From Chloroflexota bacterium (lineage in GTDB: Bacteria > Chloroflexota > UBA11872): a stretch of 64,000 nucleotides of DNA. The stretch is taken from NCBI GenBank assembly GCA_022821645.1, contig JAJEDE010000011.1:1-64000 (forward strand). The letters run 5' to 3'. Under the pieces are notes generated by a model. It saw nothing but the letters and a program-made list of their open reading frames with translations. It was not told where the DNA came from and ran no database searches. Shown here one piece after another: positions 17,527 through 26,172 of this stretch; the stretch's first letter is position 1, and every line of letters begins with the position of its first letter. Made by a program: the position numbers and the translations under genes.

Positions 17527-18783
17527 TTAAGGAAGGATCTCGAGGCGACGCAAGAGGTCTTGCGTGCCTTGCAGATCAGTGAGCTCGACCGGCTCGATGT
17601 CCGGCCGATTGATCGTGTCCAACGGGGTGACGCCCGGATGCGTCTTGACGCCCGGGGCCATTGGGTACTCGAAGGTGTTGGACACGAAGTAGCTCTGTCC
17701 CACGTCGGAGAGCAGGAAGCGGATGAGGGCCTGCGCCGGTTCGGGGTTGGCAGCCGAGGCCAGAACCCCCGCGCCGGAGACCATGATAAGGGCACCCGGC
17801 CCGCCGCCGCGGACGTGGTAGTTGCGGGCGTTGAAGGACTCGCCCTGCTCGGACATGAAACGGTGCAGGTAGTAGTGGTTGACAAAGCCGACGTCGATTT
17901 CGCCGGCGGCGGCGGCCGCGACCTGCGGGGTGTTCTTAGGGAACTCGATGGGCTCGTTGGCCTTGATGCCCTCGAGCCACTCGGCGGTGCGGTCTTCGCC
18001 CCAGACGGCGCGCATGCCGGTGACCATGGCCTGGTACGAGCCGTTGGTGGGGGCCCAACCGATGCGGCCCTTCCAGGCAGCGTCGTGGAAGCCGAACATG
18101 TCGTCGGGGAGGTCGGCTTCGGTGAACTTCTGGTTGTTGTAGACGACGGTGCGGGCGCGTCCGGTGACGCCGGTCCAGAGGCCGCCGTCATGTCGACCCC
18201 ACTCAGGGGAACGTTCCAGGATGTCTTGAGGCAGGGGCGCGAAGAGAGGTTCGACCGCACCGAGCCCGCCGGGGTCTTGGGCGTAGAAGAGGTCGGCGGG
18301 GGAGTTCGAGCCTTCCTCGAGGAGGGTGGCGGCGAGGGCCGGGGTGCCGGCGTACTTGATCTGGACGTCGACACCGGAGATCTCACCGAACTGGGCGAGG
18401 ACGGGAGCGACGAGGGATTCGCTGCGGCCGGAGTAGACGGTGACGGTCTGCTGCTTGGGGGCCATCATCTTCTCGACGGTGACGACCTTTTCGACGACGC
18501 GATCTACGGGGACTTCCTTTACGACTGTCTGGGGAACGACCTTCTCAACCGCCACTTCCTTGACGACCGTTTGGGTGACGATCTTTTCGACCGGGACTTC
18601 CTTGATCTCGGTCTGAGTGACGATCTTCTCGACTGTGACGACCTGGGACTCGCCGCAGGCGGCGAGGGCGGCGGCGGCAGCGGAGCCGACAGCGCCGACG
18701 GCGCCGATGCGCAGGAGGCGGCGTCGGCTGAGGCGACCGCCGGATGCGGGGTTGTCGAGAGCGGCCGAATCGTCGTGAAGCAT
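17527..18783 (-). CDS. ferric-iron ABC transporter substrate-binding lipoprotein (FbpA/FutA-like), Tat-exported
   Basis: 418 residues. The N-terminus holds a twin-arginine motif (SRRRLLR, 19-25), a hydrophobic stretch and a lipobox ending at Cys43. Residues 48-106 are a spacer made of about 3.5 copies of a 14-residue unit (VEKIVTQTVVKEVP), a hallmark of Chloroflexota-type binding proteins. The remainder is a periplasmic-binding fold starting VTVYSGRS; NHYYLHR near 300 carries the paired tyrosines that coordinate Fe3+ in FbpA/FutA. The protein would capture ferric iron outside the membrane. It lies upstream of its permease behind two DtxR-like operators. Confidence 0.92.
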   Translation of the reverse strand: MLHDDSAALDNPASGGRLSRRRLLRIGAVGAVGSAAAAALAACGESQVVTVEKIVTQTEIKEVPVEKIVTQTVVKEVAVEKVVPQTVVKEVPVDRVVEKVVTVEKMMAPKQQTVTVYSGRSESLVAPVLAQFGEISGVDVQIKYAGTPALAATLLEEGSNSPADLFYAQDPGGLGAVEPLFAPLPQDILERSPEWGRHDGGLWTGVTGRARTVVYNNQKFTEADLPDDMFGFHDAAWKGRIGWAPTNGSYQAMVTGMRAVWGEDRTAEWLEGIKANEPIEFPKNTPQVAAAAAGEIDVGFVNHYYLHRFMSEQGESFNARNYHVRGGGPGALIMVSGAGVLASAANPEPAQALIRFLLSDVGQSYFVSNTFEYPMAPGVKTHPGVTPLDTINRPDIEPVELTDLQGTQDLLRRLEILP

Positions 18784-18799
18784 TGGCTAATACTCCGTC

Positions 18800-18818
18800 T
18801 TAGCTATGGCTAACCTTA
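18800..18818. promoter_or_regulatory. DtxR/IdeR-like iron box, proximal operator
   Basis: TTAGCTATGGCTAACCTTA matches the well-known IdeR/DtxR 19-mer (TTAGGTTAGGCTAACCTAA) at 15 positions. It sits 17 bp upstream of the binding-protein start, downstream of the predicted -10. Iron-loaded repressor bound here would block transcription of an iron importer. Confidence 0.75.
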
Positions 18819-18828
18819 GCCACTGCGA

Positions 18829-18857
18829 AGACTAGGCATTAGTATTGGCTAAGTCAA
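18829..18857 (-). promoter_or_regulatory. promoter of the iron transporter operon
   Basis: On the minus strand TTGACT (18857-18852) and TAGTCT (18834-18829) are separated by 17 bp, a reasonable sigma-70-type -35/-10 pair. The distal operator covers the -35 box. The inferred start site lies close to the proximal operator. Confidence 0.55.
18839..18857. promoter_or_regulatory. DtxR/IdeR-like iron box, distal operator
   Basis: TTAGTATTGGCTAAGTCAA matches the DtxR/IdeR 19-mer at 13 positions, with the GGCTAA core intact. Its centre is 39 bp from that of the proximal site, and it overlaps the -35 hexamer. Confidence 0.6.
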
Positions 18858-18950
18858 GGGAATTCCTGTGGAAGCCGTGGGTTTTTCCGGCGCGGTGGTC
18901 TTGCGGGCGCGGGATGCGCCGTATAGGCAGGGACGCGCAAGACGGATTGG

Positions 18951-19035
18951 CGGAGAGGGTGGGATTCGAACCCACGTGGGGTTGCCCCCTACACGCTTTC
19001 CAGGCGTGCGCCCTAAGCCTCTAGGCGACCTCTCC
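18951..19035 (-). tRNA. tRNA-Ser (anticodon GGA)
   Basis: Read leftward: acceptor GGAGAGG (5' end at 19035) pairs with CCTCTCC; anticodon stem CACGC/GCGTG encloses loop CTGGAAA with anticodon GGA; a long variable arm follows (GGGGGCAACCCC), then the T-arm GTGGGTTCGAATCCCAC. It is 85 nt without CCA, which is typical of serine tRNAs. CCA does not appear to be encoded. Confidence 0.95.
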
Positions 19036-19077
19036 TGAAGGAGAATGCTAGCAAGCGCGGCTGTCGTCGGGGTTTGG

Positions 19078-19165
19078 CGGAGAGGGTGGGATTCGAACCC
19101 ACGTGGCGCTCATCACGCCTACTCGTTTTCGAGACGAGCCCCTTAAACCACTCGGGCACCCCTCC
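19078..19165 (-). tRNA. tRNA-Ser (anticodon CGA)
   Basis: Read leftward: acceptor GGAGGGG pairs with CCTCTCC (one G-T); anticodon stem CTCGT/ACGAG with loop CTCGAAA gives anticodon CGA. It has a long variable arm and the same T-arm as its neighbour. It is 88 nt, 42 bp upstream of the GGA isoacceptor, so the two are likely cotranscribed. Confidence 0.95.
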
Positions 19166-19259
19166 GCAACGAGTTTACCGCCAGATGAGCCGCCCACAGG
19201 CGACTCTCGGCGCGTACCATAGCGCTGAGGACAGATACGGTGGCCGATGAGGAGCCAGC

Positions 19260-19772
19260 ATGGATTCGCAGCGGATTGTGATCGGCCAGAAGGTCGAGCA
19301 GTTCATCCATACAGACCCCGACACGGCTTGGCAGGCCTGGACCGTCGCTTCGGAGTTGGTGCGCTGGTTCCCCGGCGTCAGCGAAGTTCAGAAGCTCGGG
19401 GACGAGCCGTTGGGCGTTGGGACCAAAGTGGCCGTAAAGGGCGCGGCGGAAGCGGAGATTGAGATCCTGGAGTTCGATGCCGAGCACCGGGTGTTCACCT
19501 ATCGACTGCCGACGCGCTACGCGGAGTTTCAGCCGCATCGGGCCAGCGTGCAGGTCAAGCACTCGTTGACAGGGGCCGAGGTGGACTGGGTGCTGAAGCT
19601 GGATGACGAGGGCCGGAGCTTCTTTGGGATTGGCGGCAAGGCCAAACGGGACGCGGACCTGGTGATGACCGTTTCGCTGGAGAAGCTGAAGGAATTGCTG
19701 GAGGCGGAGGCCTACAGCACACCGGAGTTCGAGACCGACGATCGGGCCTCGCGCTGGGACGACGGCGCCTAG
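19260..19772 (+). CDS. SRPBCC / AHSA1-like ligand-binding protein
   Basis: 170 residues from ATG 19260 behind GAGGAG. The pattern IGQKVEQFIHTDPDTAWQAWTVASELVRWFPGVSEVQKLGD is the N-terminal START/SRPBCC fold (helix-grip) with the W-x-A-W and WFPG motifs of AHSA1-type proteins; EILEFDAEHRVFTYRL and the C-terminal long helix LVMTVSLEKLKELLE complete it. These proteins bind hydrophobic ligands or act as small enzymes or chaperones; specificity is not predictable. The end overlaps the convergent alpha/beta hydrolase by 4 bp. Confidence 0.8.
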   Translation: MDSQRIVIGQKVEQFIHTDPDTAWQAWTVASELVRWFPGVSEVQKLGDEPLGVGTKVAVKGAAEAEIEILEFDAEHRVFTYRLPTRYAEFQPHRASVQVKHSLTGAEVDWVLKLDDEGRSFFGIGGKAKRDADLVMTVSLEKLKELLEAEAYSTPEFETDDRASRWDDGA

Positions 19773-20773
19773 GGTTTTGAGGACGACTGCGCGGACACCG
19801 TTTCGTCGGCGCCGTTGCTTTGCGGGGTCGGTGCGCCCGGGTGGTCAAGAGACTGCGTTGCGGAGCGGCGCTCTTCCGGTCGTGTCAGCGCCTGCCCAGT
19901 CGAAACGGCGCGTTTGAAGAATCTGGCCACGCGGTCGGCGTAGTCCTCAGGGTCGATTCCGCTGGCGAGGACGTGGCCGACGTCCGGCTCGAGCCACAGT
20001 TCACTAGATTCGCCCGCGCGTTCGTGCATCCGGTGCGCGTCAGCAACATCAACCAGGGGATCCAGATGCCCATGGGCCAGGCACACGGGGCGGGGCGCGA
20101 TGTTCGAAATTGAGTCTTCGACAGTGAAGTCATCGACGCCTTCGCCAGTGATGCGTTCGGCGGTCCAGACGACGGCTCGTCGAAACGGGAGTGCGGGCAG
20201 GCCGGTGTAGGCGCTGAAGCCCTTGTCGATCGCTGAGCGCAGCGAGATAGGCGCGGCATCGCTGAAGACGGCCTTGATTTCCGGTCGTTGCGACGCGGCG
20301 GCGAGGGCGACGGTTCCGCCGAGGGAGTCGGCGAGGGCGACGATGGGTGCGTTGCCGAATTCGGGCTGGCGCCGGCAGAGATCGACGGCGGCCGAGAGGT
20401 CTTCGACTTCGCGGACACCGCAGGTACTGGTCGACCCTTCGGATTCACCACAGGCTCGGAAGTCGAACAGTATGACGGAGAAGCGCCGCTGCCAGAGGCG
20501 ATAGGCGCGATTTGCCAGGACGGTGTGATTGACGGCGAGTCCGTGGACGAGAATGACGGTGGCGATGGGGGTGTCGTGCGGCCTAATCCAGCCGGCCAGG
20601 CGGGTACCGTCGGCTGACTTGAAGTAGACGCGGGCGGGGTTGAGCGGCAGCGGCTCCCAGTCGGTCGGGCGCCAGGTGCGGTTGGGGTGGACGATGAGCC
20701 AGGCGGTGCGGAGGACGATCAGGACATAGGCGGCCACGGTGAGGCCGAGACCAAGAAGGATGACGCGGGTCAT
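19769..20773 (-). CDS. membrane-anchored alpha/beta hydrolase
   Basis: 334 residues. The N-terminus has one hydrophobic segment (about 4-28) that would anchor it in the membrane. ILVHGLA at 74-80 forms the oxyanion region, ADSLGG places the nucleophile at Ser150, GHLDPLVD near 243 supplies the acid and DVGHV near 270 the histidine: a complete triad. The family comprises serine esterases/lipases; the substrate is unknown. It is the last gene of the trp operon, overlapping trpA by 4 bp, so it is probably cotranscribed although its role in tryptophan synthesis is not obvious. Confidence 0.88.
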   Translation of the reverse strand: MTRVILLGLGLTVAAYVLIVLRTAWLIVHPNRTWRPTDWEPLPLNPARVYFKSADGTRLAGWIRPHDTPIATVILVHGLAVNHTVLANRAYRLWQRRFSVILFDFRACGESEGSTSTCGVREVEDLSAAVDLCRRQPEFGNAPIVALADSLGGTVALAAASQRPEIKAVFSDAAPISLRSAIDKGFSAYTGLPALPFRRAVVWTAERITGEGVDDFTVEDSISNIAPRPVCLAHGHLDPLVDVADAHRMHERAGESSELWLEPDVGHVLASGIDPEDYADRVARFFKRAVSTGQALTRPEERRSATQSLDHPGAPTPQSNGADETVSAQSSSKP

Positions 20774-21558
20774 GCCGCGGCCGCGAGACGGCGGACGTGC
20801 GCCGCCGCGGCCTCGACGCCACGGCCGGGCGGGCTGGCCTGCACGATGTCGATAAGGGCGCTGGCGACGATGGCGCCTTCGGCGCGTCCGTGGAGCGAAT
20901 GCAGGTGCTCGGGTTTGGAGATGCCGAAGCCGACGACGCGGGGGATGCTGGCGGCCTGTCCGACGCGGGCCAGGTAGGCGGGCAGGCTGTCCGATAGTTC
21001 GGCGCGGCTGCCGGTGACACCGGTGACGCTGACGCAGTAGATGAAGCCCCTGGCTCCCTCGCTGATTTGCCGTAGTCGCTCCGGCGGCGTGGTCGGCGCC
21101 GCGAATCGGATGAGGTACAGGCCGTGCTGGGCGTTTGCGGCCTCGATGTCGTGGGCGTGCTCCGGAAGGACGTCCGGAACGATCAAGCCATCGGCGCCGG
21201 CTGCCGAGGTCGCGCGCGCCAGCGCGCCAAGGCCGAATTGCATGAACGGGTTCGCGTAGCCCATCAGGGCCAATGGGATGTCGGTCTGAGCACGAATCCG
21301 CTCAATCAGATGGAATGCGTCCTCAAGCCAGACGCCGCCCTCCAGCGCGATCTGGGAGGCCAATTGCACCGTGGGGCCGTCAGCGATGGGGTCGCTGAAC
21401 GGCATGCCGATTTCAAGCATGTCGGCGCCGGCTTCGACGTAGGCGAGTGCCAATTCGAGGGCGGTTTCACGCGTTGGGTAGCCAACGGTGACGTAGGGGG
21501 CCAGGAGCAAGCGCGATTCGGCTTTTGCCGACTTGAAGGACGAGTCGATGCGGTTCAT
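20770..21558 (-). CDS. trpA: tryptophan synthase alpha subunit
   Basis: 262 residues, the normal length. [19 protein letters not shown] holds the catalytic Glu and Asp of the indole-3-glycerol-phosphate lyase site; [15 protein letters not shown] and the C-terminal [11 protein letters not shown] phosphate-binding region are intact. It releases indole and passes it to TrpB. The start overlaps the trpB stop by 4 bp, indicating coupled translation. Confidence 0.97.
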   Translation of the reverse strand: MNRIDSSFKSAKAESRLLLAPYVTVGYPTRETALELALAYVEAGADMLEIGMPFSDPIADGPTVQLASQIALEGGVWLEDAFHLIERIRAQTDIPLALMGYANPFMQFGLGALARATSAAGADGLIVPDVLPEHAHDIEAANAQHGLYLIRFAAPTTPPERLRQISEGARGFIYCVSVTGVTGSRAELSDSLPAYLARVGQAASIPRVVGFGISKPEHLHSLHGRAEGAIVASALIDIVQASPPGRGVEAAAAHVRRLAAAA

Positions 21559-22757
21559 GGGCGCTCGCTGAGTTGGGCGGCGATGGTCTCCATGTCCTTG
21601 TCGCCGCGTCCTGAGAGATTGACCAGGATGACGTGATCGCTGCTCGCTTCGGACGCAAGATGGACTGCGCCGGCGACGGCGTGCGCGCTCTCGAGGGCAG
21701 GAATGATGCCCTCGGTTCGGGCCAGCAGGGACAGGGCACGCATGGCCTCGGCGTCGTCGATCGTGGCGTAGCTTGCCCGGCCGATGTGATGAAGATAGGC
21801 CAGTTCCGGACCCACGCCCGGATAGTCAAGACCTGCCGCGATGCTGTGCGTTCCAATGATCTGCCCGCCTTCGTCCTGCAAGAGCAGGCTGCGTGACCCG
21901 TGCAGGATGCCGAGGGTCCCGCTTTCCACGGTGGCCGCGTGCTCGCCCTGGTCACCGCCGCGGCCGCCGGCTTCGACGCCGATAAGCGCGACGCCAAGGT
22001 CTTCGATGAACGCGGAAAAAATGCCGATAGCGTTGCTGCCGCCGTTGACGCAGGCGACGACGGTGTTGGGCAGACCGCCGGAGAGTTCCTGGATCTGGGC
22101 GCGGGCTTCGCGGCCGATGACGCGCTGGAACTCACGCACGATCATAGGGTAGGGGTGCGGGCCGGTGGCGGAACCGAAGAGGTAAAAGGTGGTTTCGACG
22201 TTGGTGACCCAGTCGCGGAGGGCTTCGTTGATGGCGTCCTTGAGGGTGCGAGTGCCGGAGGTGACGGAAATGACTTCGGCGCCGAGGGTGCGCATGCGGG
22301 CGACGTTGAGGGCCTGGCGGTGGACATCTTCCTCGCCCATATAGACGACGCAGTCGAGGCCGAGCATGGCGCAAACGGTGGCCGAGGCGACTCCGTGCTG
22401 GCCAGCGCCGGTTTCGGCGATGACGCGCTGCTTGCCACTAACGCGCGCCAGGAGACCCTGGCCGAGCGCGTTGTTGATCTTGTGGGCGCCGGTGTGCGCG
22501 AGGTCTTCGCGCTTGAGGTAGATCTGGGCGCCGCCGAGTTTCTGGCTAAGTCGCGCGGCGTGGTAGGTGGGCGTGGGGCGACCGGCGTAGTAGTGGAGGA
22601 GGTTCTCAAGTTCGTCCACGAATGCAGGGTCGCGATGGTGGCGCTGGAAGGAGGCTTCGAGATCGTCGAGCGCAGCCACAAGCGTTTCAGGCACATAGCG
22701 GCCGCCGTACGGCCCGTAGAAGCCGAACTCGTCGGGGAGCGTTTGGGCGTCAAGCAC
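21555..22757 (-). CDS. trpB: tryptophan synthase beta subunit
   Basis: 400 residues, classic TrpB1 type: [16 protein letters not shown] at the N-terminus, [12 protein letters not shown] with the PLP lysine near 94, [20 protein letters not shown] for phosphate binding and [11 protein letters not shown] at the C-terminus. It condenses indole with serine. The start is a GTG at 22757, one base after the stop of the lipoprotein gene placed between trpF and trpB. Confidence 0.97.
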   Translation of the reverse strand: MLDAQTLPDEFGFYGPYGGRYVPETLVAALDDLEASFQRHHRDPAFVDELENLLHYYAGRPTPTYHAARLSQKLGGAQIYLKREDLAHTGAHKINNALGQGLLARVSGKQRVIAETGAGQHGVASATVCAMLGLDCVVYMGEEDVHRQALNVARMRTLGAEVISVTSGTRTLKDAINEALRDWVTNVETTFYLFGSATGPHPYPMIVREFQRVIGREARAQIQELSGGLPNTVVACVNGGSNAIGIFSAFIEDLGVALIGVEAGGRGGDQGEHAATVESGTLGILHGSRSLLLQDEGGQIIGTHSIAAGLDYPGVGPELAYLHHIGRASYATIDDAEAMRALSLLARTEGIIPALESAHAVAGAVHLASEASSDHVILVNLSGRGDKDMETIAAQLSERP

Positions 22758-22758
22758 G

Positions 22759-23742
22759 CTACGGCGCCGCTTCGGCGAGTTCGCTGGGAATTCGATTGAT
22801 CAGGCGTTCACCCAAGACCGTGACGACACCCGGATCCTGGGCGCTCAGGTACATAAGCTCGAAGATAGCGGACACCCGACCTTGGCGAAGGATCAAGTAG
22901 TAGATGTGCGGGTCTCCCGGGCCAAGTTCGCGCTCTTCGGGAGCGACGTTCGGTTCAATGCGGACTTCAATCAGCCGGTTCTGATCAGCCAGCGTGAACT
23001 GATCCGACGTTCGCGTCGCAGGCTCAAGGTCGGGATAAAACTGGCGAAATAAGCCCAGGGCGGCGATGGCAAGGGCGGGGGCGGCGCTGTCGACCAGTTC
23101 ATCGAACATCCGGGACGCGCCCTGGGTATTGGCGTGGACGAACAGTCGCTGTACCAGCTGCACGGGACGGCCGCCGCCGCTGGGCTGGCGGCTGCTGCCA
23201 CTGACGTAGAAGCTGGCGAGGGCGGACTGAGCCATGAGTTCCTCGGACAGGAAGCCCGTGGGGTCGGACGATTCGTCGCCGGTTTCCAGTCCTGGATCAA
23301 CTTCCGTCGCTGGAATTACAAGCGATTTGGCAGTTTCATCGGCTGTTATGGCCGCGACGTCGACGTCGGGGAGCGGGGTGGGTTCGGCAGTTGGTGTCGG
23401 ACCAGCGGTCGCCTCGGAGGCGGTGGGAGAAGGCTGGACAGGCGTTTCCCGGGCGGTCGTCACGGGCGTGGGCGTCGCGACGGCAGCGGAGGGTGACGAA
23501 GTCGATGGGGTGGCCGTGGGAGTGGCGCTGACCGCGGCTGGCGTCGGGGCACTGGCTTCGGCCTGCTGTTCAACGCTGGTGGGCGCATTGAGCACGATGT
23601 CGCTCTGGCCCTCCGAGAACAGGAAGCTGATGCGAGTAATCGGCTGGGCCGGGCGTTGGCCGTTTTCGAGTTCGAGCCCGTGGGTGCAGGCGGTAAGGGC
23701 GAGCAGCACAAGGCTCAGGCCGGCGAGGCGCAGGCGGGTCAT
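22759..23742 (-). CDS. unrecognised lipoprotein encoded inside the trp operon
   Basis: 327 residues. The signal peptide [19 protein letters not shown] ends in a lipobox with Cys19. A Pro/Thr/Ser/Ala-rich low-complexity linker occupies about 65-140, followed by a folded C-terminal domain (about 160-325) with no family I recognise; it ends [16 protein letters not shown]. The start overlaps trpF by 4 bp and the stop abuts trpB, so it is fully embedded in the operon. The architecture (lipid anchor, flexible spacer, globular domain) suggests a surface-exposed protein. No mechanistic link to tryptophan is visible. Confidence 0.85.
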   Translation of the reverse strand: MTRLRLAGLSLVLLALTACTHGLELENGQRPAQPITRISFLFSEGQSDIVLNAPTSVEQQAEASAPTPAAVSATPTATPSTSSPSAAVATPTPVTTARETPVQPSPTASEATAGPTPTAEPTPLPDVDVAAITADETAKSLVIPATEVDPGLETGDESSDPTGFLSEELMAQSALASFYVSGSSRQPSGGGRPVQLVQRLFVHANTQGASRMFDELVDSAAPALAIAALGLFRQFYPDLEPATRTSDQFTLADQNRLIEVRIEPNVAPEERELGPGDPHIYYLILRQGRVSAIFELMYLSAQDPGVVTVLGERLINRIPSELAEAAP

Positions 23743-24356
23743 GGCGCGACAGCCAAGGCATATGCCGCTCGGGCGTTGCGGATGAACTCTTCAATCTTGT
23801 GGTGGTCCTTGCGCTGGTCGGTCTCCACGCCGCTGCTGACGTCCACGCCGTATGGTCGGACGGCGGCAATGGCGGCGCCGACGTTGTCGGGCGACAAGCC
23901 GCCACCGAGAAGTGTTCTGTAGGCGTGGGCCGTTTCGCTGGCAAGCGAGTAGTCCCAGCGCACGCCGGTGCCGCCGGCATGTCCTTCGACATCCGCATCC
24001 AAATTGAACAGTGGAACCGAATACCGCGGGAACTCGTTGCGGTCGTTGGGCAGACGCAGGGTCTTGATGGCGCGCTCGCCGAAGGCACGGCAGTAGTCCG
24101 GGGATTCCGCGCCGGAAAACTGCACGCGATCGAGGCGGCAGGCTTTGATGACCTCCTCGACTTCGGCGGCCGGCGCATCGACGAACACGCCGACGCGCTC
24201 CACGTGGGGCGGCGCGGTGTCGAAGATTGCGCGGGCCTGGGCGAGCGTTCGACGGCGGCGGGCGGGCGCAAAGATCACGCTCAGGAGATCGGCGCCAGCC
24301 GCCGCGGCGACATGGCCATCGGCCGGCTCCAGGAGGCCGCAGATCTTGACAAGCAT
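23739..24356 (-). CDS. trpF: phosphoribosylanthranilate isomerase
   Basis: 205 residues beginning MLVKICGL, with the general-base Cys in KICG, GADLLSVIFAP, VGVFVDAPA, VQFSGAESPDYC, GLSPDNVGAAI and the C-terminal DVSSGVETDQRKDH motif that carries the catalytic Asp and phosphate-binding loop. It converts PRA to CdRP. It lies 7 bp after trpC. Confidence 0.96.
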   Translation of the reverse strand: MLVKICGLLEPADGHVAAAAGADLLSVIFAPARRRRTLAQARAIFDTAPPHVERVGVFVDAPAAEVEEVIKACRLDRVQFSGAESPDYCRAFGERAIKTLRLPNDRNEFPRYSVPLFNLDADVEGHAGGTGVRWDYSLASETAHAYRTLLGGGLSPDNVGAAIAAVRPYGVDVSSGVETDQRKDHHKIEEFIRNARAAYALAVAP

Positions 24357-24363
24357 GCGCGGG

Positions 24364-25143
24364 TTACTCGCCGGCCTTGACCAGCATGCGGAGCTGAGCC
24401 AGCGGGTCCTCGGCGGTCATGATGGATTCGCCGACCAAGACGCCGCTGACGCCGGCGGCGGCCAGCCGCTCCACGTCGTGGGCCACGTGGACGCCGCTCT
24501 CACTGACGACGGTAATTTCCTCGGGAATCAGCTTGCACAGTTCCTCAGTGACGGCCAGATCGGTGGTGAACTCGCGGAGGTTGCGGTTGTTGATGCCGAT
24601 GATGCGGGCGCCGGCGAGGAGGGCCTGGTCGACTTCGTCCTCGGTGTGGACTTCAACGAGGGCTTCCATCTGCAAGCGATGGACGAGTTCAATCTGCGCC
24701 CGGAGGTCCTGATCGAGCGTGAGCCCGGTGATGAGCAGGACGGCGTCGGCTCCAAAGGCAGCGGCCTCAAAGATCTGGTAGTCGGTGATGACGAAGTCCT
24801 TTTGCAGGATCGGCAGTTTGGTTGCGGTGCGCGCCGCTGCCAGGTCGGCGTGGGCGCCACCGAAGAATGGCTCGTCGGTGAGGACAGAGATCGCGATGGC
24901 GCCGCCGGCCTGATAGCGAGCCGCCCACGCCGAGGGATCGACGTCCCTGGCGAACAGGCCAGCGGAGGGCGAGCGCCGCTTGATTTCGGCCATGACGCCG
25001 ACGCCGTCCTGGTCCAGGGCGTGCCACAGCGAGCGCGTGGGAGAGCGCTGAGCCAGGCGCGTCTGAAGTTCGGCCAGATCGGCGCGCTCGACACGGGCCG
25101 CCACGTCGAGACGCTTGCGGGCGACAATCTCGTCGAGGATCAC
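24364..25143 (-). CDS. trpC: indole-3-glycerol phosphate synthase
   Basis: 259 residues from a GTG at 25143. All signatures are present: MILDEIVARKRLDV, AEIKRRSPSAG, VLTDEPFFGG, LQKDFVITDYQI, GINNRNLREF and VSESGVHVAHD. It closes the indole ring from CdRP. It lies 3 bp after trpD. Confidence 0.97.
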   Translation of the reverse strand: MILDEIVARKRLDVAARVERADLAELQTRLAQRSPTRSLWHALDQDGVGVMAEIKRRSPSAGLFARDVDPSAWAARYQAGGAIAISVLTDEPFFGGAHADLAAARTATKLPILQKDFVITDYQIFEAAAFGADAVLLITGLTLDQDLRAQIELVHRLQMEALVEVHTEDEVDQALLAGARIIGINNRNLREFTTDLAVTEELCKLIPEEITVVSESGVHVAHDVERLAAAGVSGVLVGESIMTAEDPLAQLRMLVKAGE

Positions 25144-25146
25144 GTC

Positions 25147-26172
25147 TTAGGCTCCGTCACTCCTATTGGAGACTTCAACGAGGCGGTCCAGACAGGTCAA
25201 GGCCGTACCGCTGGCGATGGCGTCGGAGGCCCGCGCCACGCCATCGCGCCAGTCGCGGGCGATCCCCGCGGCGACTAGGGCGCCGGAGGCGTTGGCCAGC
25301 ACGACGTCTCGCCGGGGCCCCATGAGTTCGCCAGCCAGCAGGGCTCGGGTGCGATGGGCCACCACGTCGGCGTCGTGGATTGCAAGCTCCGAAGCGTCCA
25401 CGACCGACAGGCCAAAGTCGGTCGGCATGAGGTCGTAGCTGGTCAGGTCGCCGCGGTTGACATCGAGGACCCGGGTGGGTCCGGTGAGGGAAATCTCATC
25501 GACGCCGCTGTGTCCATGTACGACGAGCGCTCGATCGATCTGCAGGAGGCGGAGGGCCTCGGTGATGGTGGAGGCGAGCCCGGGATCTCCAACGCCAAGC
25601 AAGCGCCGTTGGGCGCCTGCGGGATTGGTGAGCGGGCCAAGGATATTGAAGACGGTGCGAATGCCGATTTCTTGACGCAGCGGGCCGGCAAAGCGCATGG
25701 CGGGGTGAAACGCCTGCGCAAACATGAAGGCCACATGAGCTTCGCTCAAGGCCTGTTCGACCAATCCGGGTCCGGCCATGAGGTTGACTCCGAGAGCTTC
25801 CAGGACGTCGCCGCTGCCGGCCGGCCGGGTTACACCGCGATTGCCGTGCTTGGCGACGACCGCACCGGCCCCGGCGGCCACGATGGCGGCGGCTGTGGAC
25901 ACTCCTACCCAGCGGGTGCGGCCGCCGCCAGTGCCGCAGGTATCGACGAGCGTGCTGCTGTCCACATCCACGTGGCGGGCGTGACGGGTCATGCTGGCAG
26001 CAAAGCCGGCGATTTCGGCGGCGGTTTCGCCTTTTAGCCGCAGAGCGGTGACGAGTGCTCCGAACTGGGCCGGGGTCATCTCGTTTTCGAGAATCGCGTC
26101 CATGAGGGACGCGGCGGTGGCGCTGTCGAGGTCTTCGCCGTCAACGACAGAGTGAATGGCCTGGGCAATCAT
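25147..26172 (-). CDS. trpD: anthranilate phosphoribosyltransferase
   Basis: 341 residues. VDTCGTGGGRT near 82 and AKHGNRGVTRPAGSGDVLEALG near 108 are the PRPP and anthranilate site motifs; FNILGPLTNPAGA near 175 is conserved. The start overlaps the trpG stop by 4 bp. It transfers phosphoribose to anthranilate. Confidence 0.97.
   Translation of the reverse strand: MIAQAIHSVVDGEDLDSATAASLMDAILENEMTPAQFGALVTALRLKGETAAEIAGFAASMTRHARHVDVDSSTLVDTCGTGGGRTRWVGVSTAAAIVAAGAGAVVAKHGNRGVTRPAGSGDVLEALGVNLMAGPGLVEQALSEAHVAFMFAQAFHPAMRFAGPLRQEIGIRTVFNILGPLTNPAGAQRRLLGVGDPGLASTITEALRLLQIDRALVVHGHSGVDEISLTGPTRVLDVNRGDLTSYDLMPTDFGLSVVDASELAIHDADVVAHRTRALLAGELMGPRRDVVLANASGALVAAGIARDWRDGVARASDAIASGTALTCLDRLVEVSNRSDGA

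Noticed and set aside
18951-19165. Possible selenocysteine tRNA, because both tRNAs have long variable arms
   Set aside because: Anticodons are GGA and CGA, and the acceptor/T-stem lengths fit serine tRNAs; a tRNA-Sec would have anticodon UCA.
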